Source: Peribacillus sp044761985
GTDB taxonomy: Bacteria; Bacillota; Bacilli; Bacillales; DSM-1321
Assembly: GCF_044761985.1 (NCBI RefSeq)
Contig: NZ_JBIWDK010000013.1
Location: 1-64,000 of the forward strand
Direction: 5' to 3'
DNA: 64,000 nucleotides
Positions 43,304 to 50,684 of this stretch are shown here, one piece after another. How positions within the stretch are numbered: position 1 is the stretch's first letter; each line of letters opens with the position of its first letter. The translations under genes were made by a program, and so were the position numbers. Under the pieces are notes generated by a model. The model was not told the origin of the DNA, searched no databases, and saw only the letters and a program-made list of their open reading frames with translations.

Positions 43304-44354
43304 ATATTACAGTTTAATTTCAAAGTTATGGGATACGAAGTGGTTAACAAATAACGGTGTATATGTAACCCAGTTAGAGAAGCAGTTAGAGGATTACCTA
43401 AATATATCCTCTCTCCACTTTGTCAGCAATGGCACTATTGCTCTACAGCTAGCAATAAGAACTTTGGGAATAAAGGATGAAGTCATTACCACCCCTTTTT
43501 CGTTTGTTGCGACAACAACATCTATTTTATGGGAGAATTGTGACCCCGTATTTGTAGATATTGATCCAAAAACCTTTTGTATTGACCCAAATAAAATTGA
43601 GGAAGCTATTACGAGTAAAACGGAGGCAATTTTAGCTACTCATGTATTTGGTATACCATGTGATATAGAAAAAATCGAGATTATCGCAAAAAAGCATGGA
43701 CTTAAAGTGATTTATGATGCTGCACATGCTTTCGGTGTCCAATACAAAGGGAAATCCGTCCTAGGATTTGGAGACATATCCACCATAAGCTTTCATTCAA
43801 CAAAGCTCTTTCATACTATAGAAGGTGGGGCCGTAATAAATAATGCGGAAATAGAATTAGATCAGGACATTAGATTATTAAGAAGTTTCGGGTTTGACAG
43901 TGGACAGCATTACACACCAGGAATTAATGCAAAGAACTCCGAGTTTCATGCAGCAATGGGCTTATGTAATTTAAAATATATTGATGATATCTTTATCCAC
44001 AGGAAGAACTTAACTGAAACGTATGATGCACTTTTGGCAAGTAATTATGAAAGGCCCTTTATTTCGGATGACATTAAATATAACTATTCATATTACCCCG
44101 TAGTTTTTGAGTCAGAAAAAGAACTACTATATATAAAAAATAAATTAATGGAAAATGATATAGAGACAAAGAGATATTTTAATCCATCTTTAAATAAACT
44201 ACCGTATTTAACAACCATTATCTCTTGTCCCATATCTGAAGATATATCTAAGAGAATTTTATGTTTGCCTTTATTTAGCGATTTAAGTATGAACGATGTT
44301 ATAAAAATATCTGCATTGATAATGGGGAAGAGAACAAAAGCACTGGTTAACTAA
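43263..44354 (+). CDS. DegT/DnrJ/EryC1-type sugar aminotransferase
   Basis: PLP enzyme that would aminate a dTDP-4-keto-6-deoxyhexose. The 363-aa protein has FVSNGTIALQLAIR near residues 53-66, P-F-S-F-V-A-T near 78-84, D-A-A-H-A-F-G near 153-159 and the PLP-lysine motif S-F-H-S-T-K-L near 176-182. GGGAGG lies seven bases before ATG 43263 inside the end of rfbA. Without a 3,4-ketoisomerase (FdtA/QdtA) in the window, direct amination at C4 (VioA/AntC-like) is more likely than at C3 (FdtB-like). Confidence 0.88.
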   Translation: MIPVTQPFLPPKDEYYSLISKLWDTKWLTNNGVYVTQLEKQLEDYLNISSLHFVSNGTIALQLAIRTLGIKDEVITTPFSFVATTTSILWENCDPVFVDIDPKTFCIDPNKIEEAITSKTEAILATHVFGIPCDIEKIEIIAKKHGLKVIYDAAHAFGVQYKGKSVLGFGDISTISFHSTKLFHTIEGGAVINNAEIELDQDIRLLRSFGFDSGQHYTPGINAKNSEFHAAMGLCNLKYIDDIFIHRKNLTETYDALLASNYERPFISDDIKYNYSYYPVVFESEKELLYIKNKLMENDIETKRYFNPSLNKLPYLTTIISCPISEDISKRILCLPLFSDLSMNDVIKISALIMGKRTKALVN

Positions 44355-44448
44355 CAATACCTTCAATTTTTAATAACACCTGCTTATATATAAAATTAGA
44401 AAACATAATTAATACAAAAATTCATATTTGAAAAGGGAGTGAGAATAA

Positions 44449-45498
44449 ATGAACTTACTTATTACAGGAGGGGCAGGATTTATAGGTTCTAATTTTGTTT
44501 CATACATTTTAGATAAGTATGAGGATATTCATATCGTGAACTTTGATAAATTGACCTCCGCAGGGAAACTTGAAAATCTTAAAGATATTCTGAGTCATCC
44601 CCGTCATTCATTTATTCAAGGAGATATTTGTGATCAATTACTTGTTAAGAAGACCTTTGAACAGTATCAAATTGATGGGGTTATTCATTTTGCAGCGGAG
44701 TCACACGTAGATAATTCAATTCAAAATCCAGCACTATTTGTGCAAACAAATGTCCTAGGAACATTTACTTTGCTTGAAACAGCCCGGAAAGCTTGGATGG
44801 ACGGTATAGGTACTTATAAAAAACAATATCAAAAGGCTAGATTTCATCATATTTCTACTGATGAAGTATATGGAACTCTAGGAATTAATGGATTTTTCAA
44901 TGAAGATTCATCTTATTCTCCAAACAGTCCCTATTCTGCAAGTAAAGCCTCTTCAGATATGTTGGTACGGAGTTATTTTCATACATATGATATGAATGTT
45001 ATTTCTACCAACTGTTCAAACAATTATGGACCGAATCAACACGATGAAAAACTAATTCCGGCGATTATCAAAAAAGCATTAGATTTAGAGCCTATAACAA
45101 TATATGGAGATGGACAGAATATTCGTGATTGGTTATATGTACTGGATCATTGTTTTGCGATAGAAAAAGTTTTTTTTGAAGGAAAGCCAGGAGAGACCTA
45201 TTTAATAGGTGGCCATTGTGAGAAGACAAATATTGAAATTGCTCATACAATATGTGACTTTCTTGATAGACAAAGTCCTACTCAAATTAATGAAAAAGGA
45301 ATTACAAGTTATAGAGAATTAATTGAATTTGTTAAAGATCGACCTGGACATGATTTTAGGTATGCAATTGATGATTCGAAATTACGGAACCAGTTGGGAT
45401 TTCAAGCAGAGTATACTTTTGAGAAGGGAATTGAGAAAACGATTTTGCATTATCTAAAGCTTTCCAATGAGAAAAAATTTATGTCTAATATTAATTAA
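44449..45498 (+). CDS. rfbB: dTDP-glucose 4,6-dehydratase
   Basis: Converts dTDP-glucose to dTDP-4-keto-6-deoxyglucose, the substrate of the aminotransferase. The 349-aa extended SDR has I-T-G-G-A-G-F-I-G-S-N-F near residues 5-16, H-F-A-A-E-S-H-V-D-N-S, the S-T-D-E-V-Y-G block with the dehydratase Asp-Glu pair, Y-S-A-S-K with catalytic Tyr/Lys, and N-C-S-N-N-Y-G-P. AGGGAG precedes ATG 44449. It follows the aminotransferase after 94 bases. Confidence 0.95.
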   Translation: MNLLITGGAGFIGSNFVSYILDKYEDIHIVNFDKLTSAGKLENLKDILSHPRHSFIQGDICDQLLVKKTFEQYQIDGVIHFAAESHVDNSIQNPALFVQTNVLGTFTLLETARKAWMDGIGTYKKQYQKARFHHISTDEVYGTLGINGFFNEDSSYSPNSPYSASKASSDMLVRSYFHTYDMNVISTNCSNNYGPNQHDEKLIPAIIKKALDLEPITIYGDGQNIRDWLYVLDHCFAIEKVFFEGKPGETYLIGGHCEKTNIEIAHTICDFLDRQSPTQINEKGITSYRELIEFVKDRPGHDFRYAIDDSKLRNQLGFQAEYTFEKGIEKTILHYLKLSNEKKFMSNIN

Positions 45499-45559
45499 AA
45501 TATGAAATTGTAAAAACACCATATAAAAAATATAATCAACTCATAAAAAGCGTGGTTTA

Positions 45560-46627
45560 ATGGAAGGTTTTAATGTTTTTGAATCTAGTTTATCGGAAAA
45601 AATTATACATTTAGGTACAGAAGATGATTGGGTAAAGGTCATTGAAAAGTTCCAACATTTAGATATTTATTATTCTAAGGAGTATTTAAATTTATTTGCT
45701 GCGTTTGAAGACGGTTTAACAGAAGCAGTTTTTTATGAAAATGAAGATGGAAAAGTATTTTATCCATTTATTAAAAGGAAGATTGATATAAAGGAAGGAT
45801 ACTTTGATATTATAACTCCATACGGCTATGGGGGACCTGTTTTGGAAGGGAAACCGAGTGTAATTAAAAAGTTTTATGAACATTTTAATAACTATTGTTT
45901 AAATAACAATATTATTACCGAGACAATTAGCTTACACCCATTAATTAATAATTATGACTATATTAAGAATACTATGAGAGTTGATTATATTCGAAGAACG
46001 GAAGCAATAGATTTAACTCTTTCTTTAGAAGAGATAAGAAATAATTACTCTTCTACCAATAAAAGAAATATTCGAAAAGCCATTAGAGAAGGAGTACAAG
46101 TTAATGTTTCAAATACTAGGGAAGATATAGAAATTTTTATGAATTTATATTATGAAACAATGGATCGCAATAATGCGTCGAAGTTTTATTATTTCAACAA
46201 ATCCTACTTCTATGGACAAATGGAAGAAACGAAATTAAGTAAATCCTATCTTTTATTAGCTAGATTTAATGAGCAAATTATTGGTGGAATATTATTGATT
46301 ATTGGAAAGGAGTTTGCTCATTATCATTTGGGAGCTTCAAAGACAGAATATTTATTTCTAAGACCCAATAACTTATTATTCGATACAATGATAGAGTTCA
46401 CTAAATCTTTTGATTTGAAAGCACTTCATTTAGGGGGGGGTTATAAGGATAATGATAGTCTTTACAAATTCAAGAAATCATTTTCAAATAATGATTCACT
46501 TTATTACTTTCTTGGAAAGAACATCATTAACGAAAAAATATATAATGAACTGTCAAAATCTATAATAAATGATTTTTCAGGAAGTTCCAAAACTGATTTT
46601 TTCCCTTCATACCGGGATTTAACTTAG
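45560..46627 (+). CDS. FemAB/GNAT-type acyltransferase
   Basis: A 355-aa protein of two GNAT-like halves. The second half has RNIRKAIREGVQV near residues 168-180, then LLARFNEQIIGGILLIIG and HYHLGAS, the pattern of FemAB-like and Acetyltransf_6 proteins that transfer aminoacyl or acyl groups to cell-wall or sugar acceptors. It ends the polysaccharide locus. It could acylate the amino sugar with an unusual group or modify the polymer; which is not decidable from sequence. The ribosome binding site is poor (no clear AGGAGG), so the first codons are uncertain. Confidence 0.72.
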   Translation: MEGFNVFESSLSEKIIHLGTEDDWVKVIEKFQHLDIYYSKEYLNLFAAFEDGLTEAVFYENEDGKVFYPFIKRKIDIKEGYFDIITPYGYGGPVLEGKPSVIKKFYEHFNNYCLNNNIITETISLHPLINNYDYIKNTMRVDYIRRTEAIDLTLSLEEIRNNYSSTNKRNIRKAIREGVQVNVSNTREDIEIFMNLYYETMDRNNASKFYYFNKSYFYGQMEETKLSKSYLLLARFNEQIIGGILLIIGKEFAHYHLGASKTEYLFLRPNNLLFDTMIEFTKSFDLKALHLGGGYKDNDSLYKFKKSFSNNDSLYYFLGKNIINEKIYNELSKSIINDFSGSSKTDFFPSYRDLT

Positions 46628-46997
46628 CTACTAGGGAAAAAAATTATATATAAAAATTAAATTTAAAAGGAGATATTAACTTATTAACTTTATTTTTCAA
46701 ATCGATTAATAAGAATAGTTGATCTAGAAAAAATCCATGAGGGTTAACTAGCCAATTGTGGAGCGGGTGTTCTATTAAAATTAATATCTTATCCTGATTG
46801 GCAGTATCGTTTTTTAGATAAAAACCTTTTTGGAATGAAACACTAAAGTATTACATATTACTCGAAAAATATTTTTAATATTCTCATTTCTACTTTCAGA
46901 AATATATAATATCGGCTACCCACTATAGTTTTCAGTAGTAGCATAAAGGAAGCTAAGGATTCTTATTAATTTCATAAAATTGAAAAGAGGTGAAAAA
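46628..46997. other. Intergenic region after the polysaccharide locus, with a gene scrap
   Basis: No strong terminator is visible after 46627. The stretch contains one 32-codon coding scrap (46748-46846, listed separately) and the ribosome binding site of the peptidase gene (AAGAGGTGA at about 46985-46993). Otherwise A+T-rich without recognised signals. Confidence 0.5.
46748..46846 (+). pseudogene. Short coding remnant at the end of the polysaccharide locus
   Basis: Following an in-frame stop (46745-46747), 32 codons read L-A-N-C-G-A-G-V-L-L-K-L-I-S-Y-P-D-W and then QYRFLDKNLFGMKH before a stop. The composition (W, Y, D, R, aromatic-rich) looks like the real end of a larger protein, but there is no start or ribosome binding site. 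The source protein was not identified. It may be the tail of a gene lost when the locus was rearranged. Confidence 0.35.
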
Positions 46998-48713
46998 ATG
47001 AAAAAGATATCAAGTTTTACCTTACCCTCTTTAAAGACTGGTACATTTGTTAAAAATATTTTTATTTTATTTTTGTTTATCATTTTGATTATGTCAGCCA
47101 TTTGGATAAGTTTTTTACAGTTCCGATCACCAGAAGTTCTTACGCTTAATTCAAGTACAAAACAATTTTCTGCTGAAAGAGCTATGTCTCATTTAAAAGA
47201 ATTTGCAGTTAAACCTCATCCACTTGGTTCTGAAGAGCATGATCGAGTGAGAGATTATTTAATGAAGTCTTTGAAAAATTTAGGTGTATCTCCTGAAATA
47301 CAAAAGTCAGACAGCTTCATCACAGAATGGGGTATTGTTTATGATGGGAAAATAGAAAACATTATCGCAAGAATTCCAGGTAAAGATTCATCAAAGGCTA
47401 TTATGATTGCATCACATTATGATTCTGTACCGACTAGTCCAGGGGCTGCTGATGATGGTTCAGGTGTGGCATCAATTTTAGAAACGGTAAGAATTTTGTC
47501 AGAATCACCGACTTTGAAAAATGATGTTATTATTTTAATAACAGATGGTGAAGAAAGTGGACTATTAGGGGCACAAGCATTTGTGAATCAACATCCATGG
47601 GCAAGAGAAGTAGGTTTAGTGTTTAACTTTGAAGCTCGTGGAAGTATGGGCCCATCTGTTTTATTTGAGACAAGTGAAGGAAATTCTAGGTTGATTTCTG
47701 AATTTATAAAAGGGGCTCCAAACCCAGTTGCGCATTCTTTCATTTATAATCTATATAAAGTACTCCCGCATGATACTGATTTAACAATTTTTAAACAATC
47801 GGGTATGCAGGGTTTGAACTTTGGTTTCTTCGAGGGGGAAAGTAGATATCATACAAATCATGATAATATAGAAAATTTGAGTCTAAGTAGTCTCCAACAT
47901 CATGGTGATTATATGGTACATCTAGTACAGCATTTCGGTAATTTGAATTTAGTTGAAAAAAAAGAAGGTAATAAAATATATTTTAACGTATTAGGGAGAT
48001 ATATTATTACATATTCTGAGCTTTTTGTTATCCCAATAATGTTTATTACTATTGGTTTTTATATTTTTTCATTTATACATGGACATAAGAGGAAGAAAGT
48101 TACATTAACTGGTACAAGCTTGGGATTCTTTCTTTTTTTGATTACACTTGGTTTAGGATATACTCTTGGTCGGATTTTATGGGGTATCTTCTCCAATATG
48201 CACCCCGAGAATACTCAGACTATAGACAGTAATGTCATTTTTGTAGGAATGATATTTATACTATTCTCCATAAATGCACTTGTTTATCAATTAGTTTCTA
48301 AAAAAATTAATGTCTTTAATCTTACTATGGGAGCATTACTTGCTTGGCTTCTATTGTTAGTTATAACAAGTGTTCTCTTTATAGGGTCCAGTTATATCTT
48401 TGCATGGCCTTTGCTATTTGGATTAATAGGCCTAAATTTAATGATGAAATTAGAAAAAGTATATTCTTTAAAGGGATATATAATCACGATAGGATTTACG
48501 ATACTTGTTCTTCTTCTAACTGCCCCAGTTATATATTTGATGTATATTTTACTTACATTAAAATCAGTAGGAGTTCTTTTAGCGCTTATATCTTTATTAG
48601 GAGTTTTTATTATCCCTATACTATCTACATTAAAACTAGGATCTTTTTTTGGATTGCCGGTGCTTTTATTATCAATTGGCACTTTTTTTCTTTTTTGGAG
48701 TAACGTTTTATAA
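46998..48713 (+). CDS. Membrane-anchored M28 family metallopeptidase
   Basis: A 571-aa zinc aminopeptidase-like protein. One N-terminal membrane helix (about residues 20-42) precedes an extracytoplasmic M28 domain with the metal ligands in A-S-H-Y-D-S-V (His and Asp), A-D-D-G-S-G (bridging Asp), D-G-E-E-S-G (catalytic Glu), N-F-E-A-R-G and Y-H-T-N-H-D-N (last His). About seven C-terminal membrane helices follow (residues 340-571). This layout resembles ERMP1/Pff1-like peptidases. ATG 46998 follows AAGAGGTGA; the earlier TTG (46980) overlaps this signal. Substrate unknown. Confidence 0.85.
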   Translation: MKKISSFTLPSLKTGTFVKNIFILFLFIILIMSAIWISFLQFRSPEVLTLNSSTKQFSAERAMSHLKEFAVKPHPLGSEEHDRVRDYLMKSLKNLGVSPEIQKSDSFITEWGIVYDGKIENIIARIPGKDSSKAIMIASHYDSVPTSPGAADDGSGVASILETVRILSESPTLKNDVIILITDGEESGLLGAQAFVNQHPWAREVGLVFNFEARGSMGPSVLFETSEGNSRLISEFIKGAPNPVAHSFIYNLYKVLPHDTDLTIFKQSGMQGLNFGFFEGESRYHTNHDNIENLSLSSLQHHGDYMVHLVQHFGNLNLVEKKEGNKIYFNVLGRYIITYSELFVIPIMFITIGFYIFSFIHGHKRKKVTLTGTSLGFFLFLITLGLGYTLGRILWGIFSNMHPENTQTIDSNVIFVGMIFILFSINALVYQLVSKKINVFNLTMGALLAWLLLLVITSVLFIGSSYIFAWPLLFGLIGLNLMMKLEKVYSLKGYIITIGFTILVLLLTAPVIYLMYILLTLKSVGVLLALISLLGVFIIPILSTLKLGSFFGLPVLLLSIGTFFLFWSNVL

Positions 48714-49223
48714 ATTAATAAATTTCAAAAATTATCTAAAAGCTAGAAACATTTAAACATTAGAAATGCAATTAAGCCATTAAATTCACACAATAGAAAA
48801 CTAACTATGTCTTCGTTGAATGCAATGCAAAGGATGGACAATGGTGTCTTTAAATTATTGGGGTCGATATGGTCAGATTCTAGGTCTAATCGGGTCTAAT
48901 CACCTCAAGAATAATTACATTAATAGAATGATTTTGGCCATTTTTCAATATAGATTTCAGATTTTCACGAAATTGAATCTTATCATAACCCTGAGCAGAT
49001 TACGGTTCTTGTATTCTCCTTATGGATTGTCATTCGTAAAAGCAATTCCTTACCAGCTTCCAACTAATATAACCAGATTTTCACAGGAAAACCATACTGG
49101 TAAATTTTCTTCCCTAATTTAAAGAAAATTAATCCAAAATAATGTATAGTTAAAAAGACAAGATTCGAACAAACATTCGTTACTTGTTTGTAAGCTACTT
49201 CTTAGAGGAACAGGGGAGAGAAA
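48714..49223. other. Noncoding region upstream of the YdjM-like gene
   Basis: About 510 bases. An open frame of 100 codons (48820-49122) has no ribosome binding site or family resemblance and is not accepted. Near the 3' end are a TATAGT at 49145-49150 and a near-consensus LexA/DinR box at 49166-49179 (listed separately). Nothing else was recognised. Confidence 0.5.
49166..49179 (+). promoter_or_regulatory. Near-consensus LexA (DinR) box
   Basis: CGAACAAACATTCG matches the Bacillus SOS box CGAAC-N4-GTTCG with one change (A for G). It lies 45 bases before GTG 49224 and just after a TATAGT, a normal operator position. Confidence 0.45.
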
Positions 49224-49850
49224 GTGAACGGAACAGCACATATGGCAATAGGGGCAACAGTAGGATTTCTAACGGCGAACACTCTACAGACCGATCCAAC
49301 CACTACGTTATTTCTAGTCGGTGTAGGTGGAGTTTCAGGATTAATGCCTGACATGGATATTGACGGAAAGTTGAGTAATAAGATTACCTTTTCACACAAA
49401 TTCATTCGAACTTTGGCTCAAACCATCGGAGTGCTTATGATCATTTATAGTCTTCTAGCAAGTTCTGAAACGGAGAGATGGCTAGGTGTAGGCGCAGGTA
49501 TTGGTATTATTATCATTTCTTCATTTATAACACAAAGACATATGCTAACTCTTACAGGGCTTGGTATTTTAGGGACTGGGCTGTCTTTAGATATTAGCTG
49601 GCTATGGCTTTTAGGAGTTTATATTATACTAGCTTCCTTTACACCGCACCGTAGTTATACCCATTCGATAGCGGGGATTCTATTCTTTGGAGTGATTGCG
49701 TTTCAGTTCCAAGAGACATTGGGGACTGAAGGGATTTTCACTACTTGCATTTTAGGGTACATAAGTCATTTGCTGGCTGATATGAAGTTTCTGCCCTTTA
49801 ATAAACGGGGGGTAAAGTTATTGCTACCATTTTTCTCAAAGGAATTTTAG
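49224..49850 (+). CDS. YdjM-like membrane-bound metal-dependent hydrolase (DUF457)
   Basis: A 208-aa membrane protein with four to five helices. Conserved polar residues are T-A-H-M-A-I-G near residues 4-10, P-D-M-D near 42-45, H-R-S-Y-T-H-S near 142-148 and H-L-L-A-D near 182-186, the putative metal ligands of the YdjM/LexA-regulated hydrolase family. GTG 49224 follows AGGGGAG. In E. coli, ydjM belongs to the SOS regulon; the near-consensus box upstream fits that. Enzymatic activity of the family is not firmly established. Confidence 0.82.
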   Translation: MNGTAHMAIGATVGFLTANTLQTDPTTTLFLVGVGGVSGLMPDMDIDGKLSNKITFSHKFIRTLAQTIGVLMIIYSLLASSETERWLGVGAGIGIIIISSFITQRHMLTLTGLGILGTGLSLDISWLWLLGVYIILASFTPHRSYTHSIAGILFFGVIAFQFQETLGTEGIFTTCILGYISHLLADMKFLPFNKRGVKLLLPFFSKEF

Positions 49851-49853
49851 GAA

Positions 49854-49893
49854 AAGCCGCAGTGTTTCTTTAATAGAGACATTGCGGCTTCTT
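49854..49893 (+). terminator. Terminator of the YdjM-like gene
   Basis: A 16-bp stem with G-U pairs (49854-49869 with 49875-49890, loop TTAAT) then T residues. Confidence 0.85.
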
Positions 49894-50039
49894 TCCTTTT
49901 ATATAAGGTGATCTTTATTTTAGTATCGTTTATTTCCTAAATCTACTAATGTAATATAATTGTAAAGTCCCTGTGATGCGCATGTTATGACTTTTCTAGT
50001 ATATTAGGTTTAGCATATTGCATCAGGGGGTAAGTTATA

Positions 50040-50483
50040 TTGTTAAAGAAAATTTTTGTCGGATTGTCGTTAGTTACAATGATTGGATTTGGTTCCTTTA
50101 CTGGAAACAATGTAGAAGCTGCATCTTATCATACTAAAGCAATTAAAACCGCTAAAAGTGAATTAGGGACGAAATATAAAATGGGTGGTATGTCTTCTTC
50201 AGGTTTTGACTGTTCAGGTTTGGTGAAATATTCATATAACAAAGCTGGAAAGACATTACCACGAACAGCTGCTGACATTTATAAAAAAGGAAAGAAAGTT
50301 AAAACCTTAAAAAAAGGTGACTTAATGTTCTTTTCACCAAATAAAGCGAAGAAGCCAACCCATGTAGCCATTTATTTAGGTGACAATAAATTCATACACT
50401 CCGCATCTTCCAAGGGAGTTTCCTACGCAAAGACGAATAATAGTTATTGGAAACCACAGTATATTGGGGCAAAACGTATATAA
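50040..50483 (+). CDS. Secreted NlpC/P60 peptidoglycan hydrolase
   Basis: A 147-aa DL-endopeptidase-type cell wall hydrolase. A signal peptide covers about residues 1-28, with likely cleavage after V-E-A-A. The NlpC/P60 domain has the catalytic Cys in F-D-C-S-G-L-V (near residue 60), His in T-H-V-A-I-Y-L-G (near 112) and the polar H in K-F-I-H-S-A. There is no LysM or SH3 cell-wall binding domain. TTG 50040 follows AGGGGGTAAG. The highly basic mature protein would bind the wall by charge. Confidence 0.9.
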   Translation: MLKKIFVGLSLVTMIGFGSFTGNNVEAASYHTKAIKTAKSELGTKYKMGGMSSSGFDCSGLVKYSYNKAGKTLPRTAADIYKKGKKVKTLKKGDLMFFSPNKAKKPTHVAIYLGDNKFIHSASSKGVSYAKTNNSYWKPQYIGAKRI

Positions 50484-50515
50484 TTAGTAAAACTATTCCT
50501 TATAGAAACGGAAAT

Positions 50516-50541
50516 TGAGGCTGTATTCAGTCTCTTTTTTT
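50516..50541 (+). terminator. Terminator after the NlpC/P60 gene
   Basis: GAGGCTG (50516-50522) pairs with CAGTCTC (50527-50533) with one G-U pair and a TATT loop, then eight T residues. Confidence 0.8.
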
Positions 50542-50585
50542 ATTTAACAGATTAAATGTGCACTAAAACTAGTCAAGCAAAATTC

Positions 50586-50647
50586 TTGAAAGTCAAAGAA
50601 GGTCAATGTATAATAAAGGTATAAGGTCAAAGTTAGTCAAAGTCAAA
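50586..50647 (+). promoter_or_regulatory. clpE promoter with CtsR operators
   Basis: Sigma-A promoter TTGAAA (50586-50591), 17 bases, TATAAT (50609-50614). Three CtsR heptad arrays surround it: AGTCAAA-GAA-GGTCAAT (50591-50607, one mismatch), GGTCAAA-GTT-AGTCAAA (50625-50641, exact match to RGTCAAA-NNN-RGTCAAA) and an overlapping AGTCAAA at 50641-50647. CtsR is the class III heat-shock repressor of Gram-positive clp genes. Confidence 0.92.
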
Positions 50648-50684
50648 TGATAACTCGTAATAATAAATAAGGAGGAGTACTCAT

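Noticed and set aside
42389..45498. dTDP-L-rhamnose pathway
   Set aside because: RfbA and RfbB are present but RfbC and RfbD are absent and an aminotransferase takes their place, so an amino sugar is more likely.
48344..48703. Plus-strand 119-codon frame inside the M28 peptidase gene
   Set aside because: Shadow of the membrane helices in another frame; no start signal and the main frame is clearly coding.
48820..49122. 100-codon open frame before the YdjM-like gene
   Set aside because: No ribosome binding site, no family resemblance, and the region is otherwise noncoding in character.
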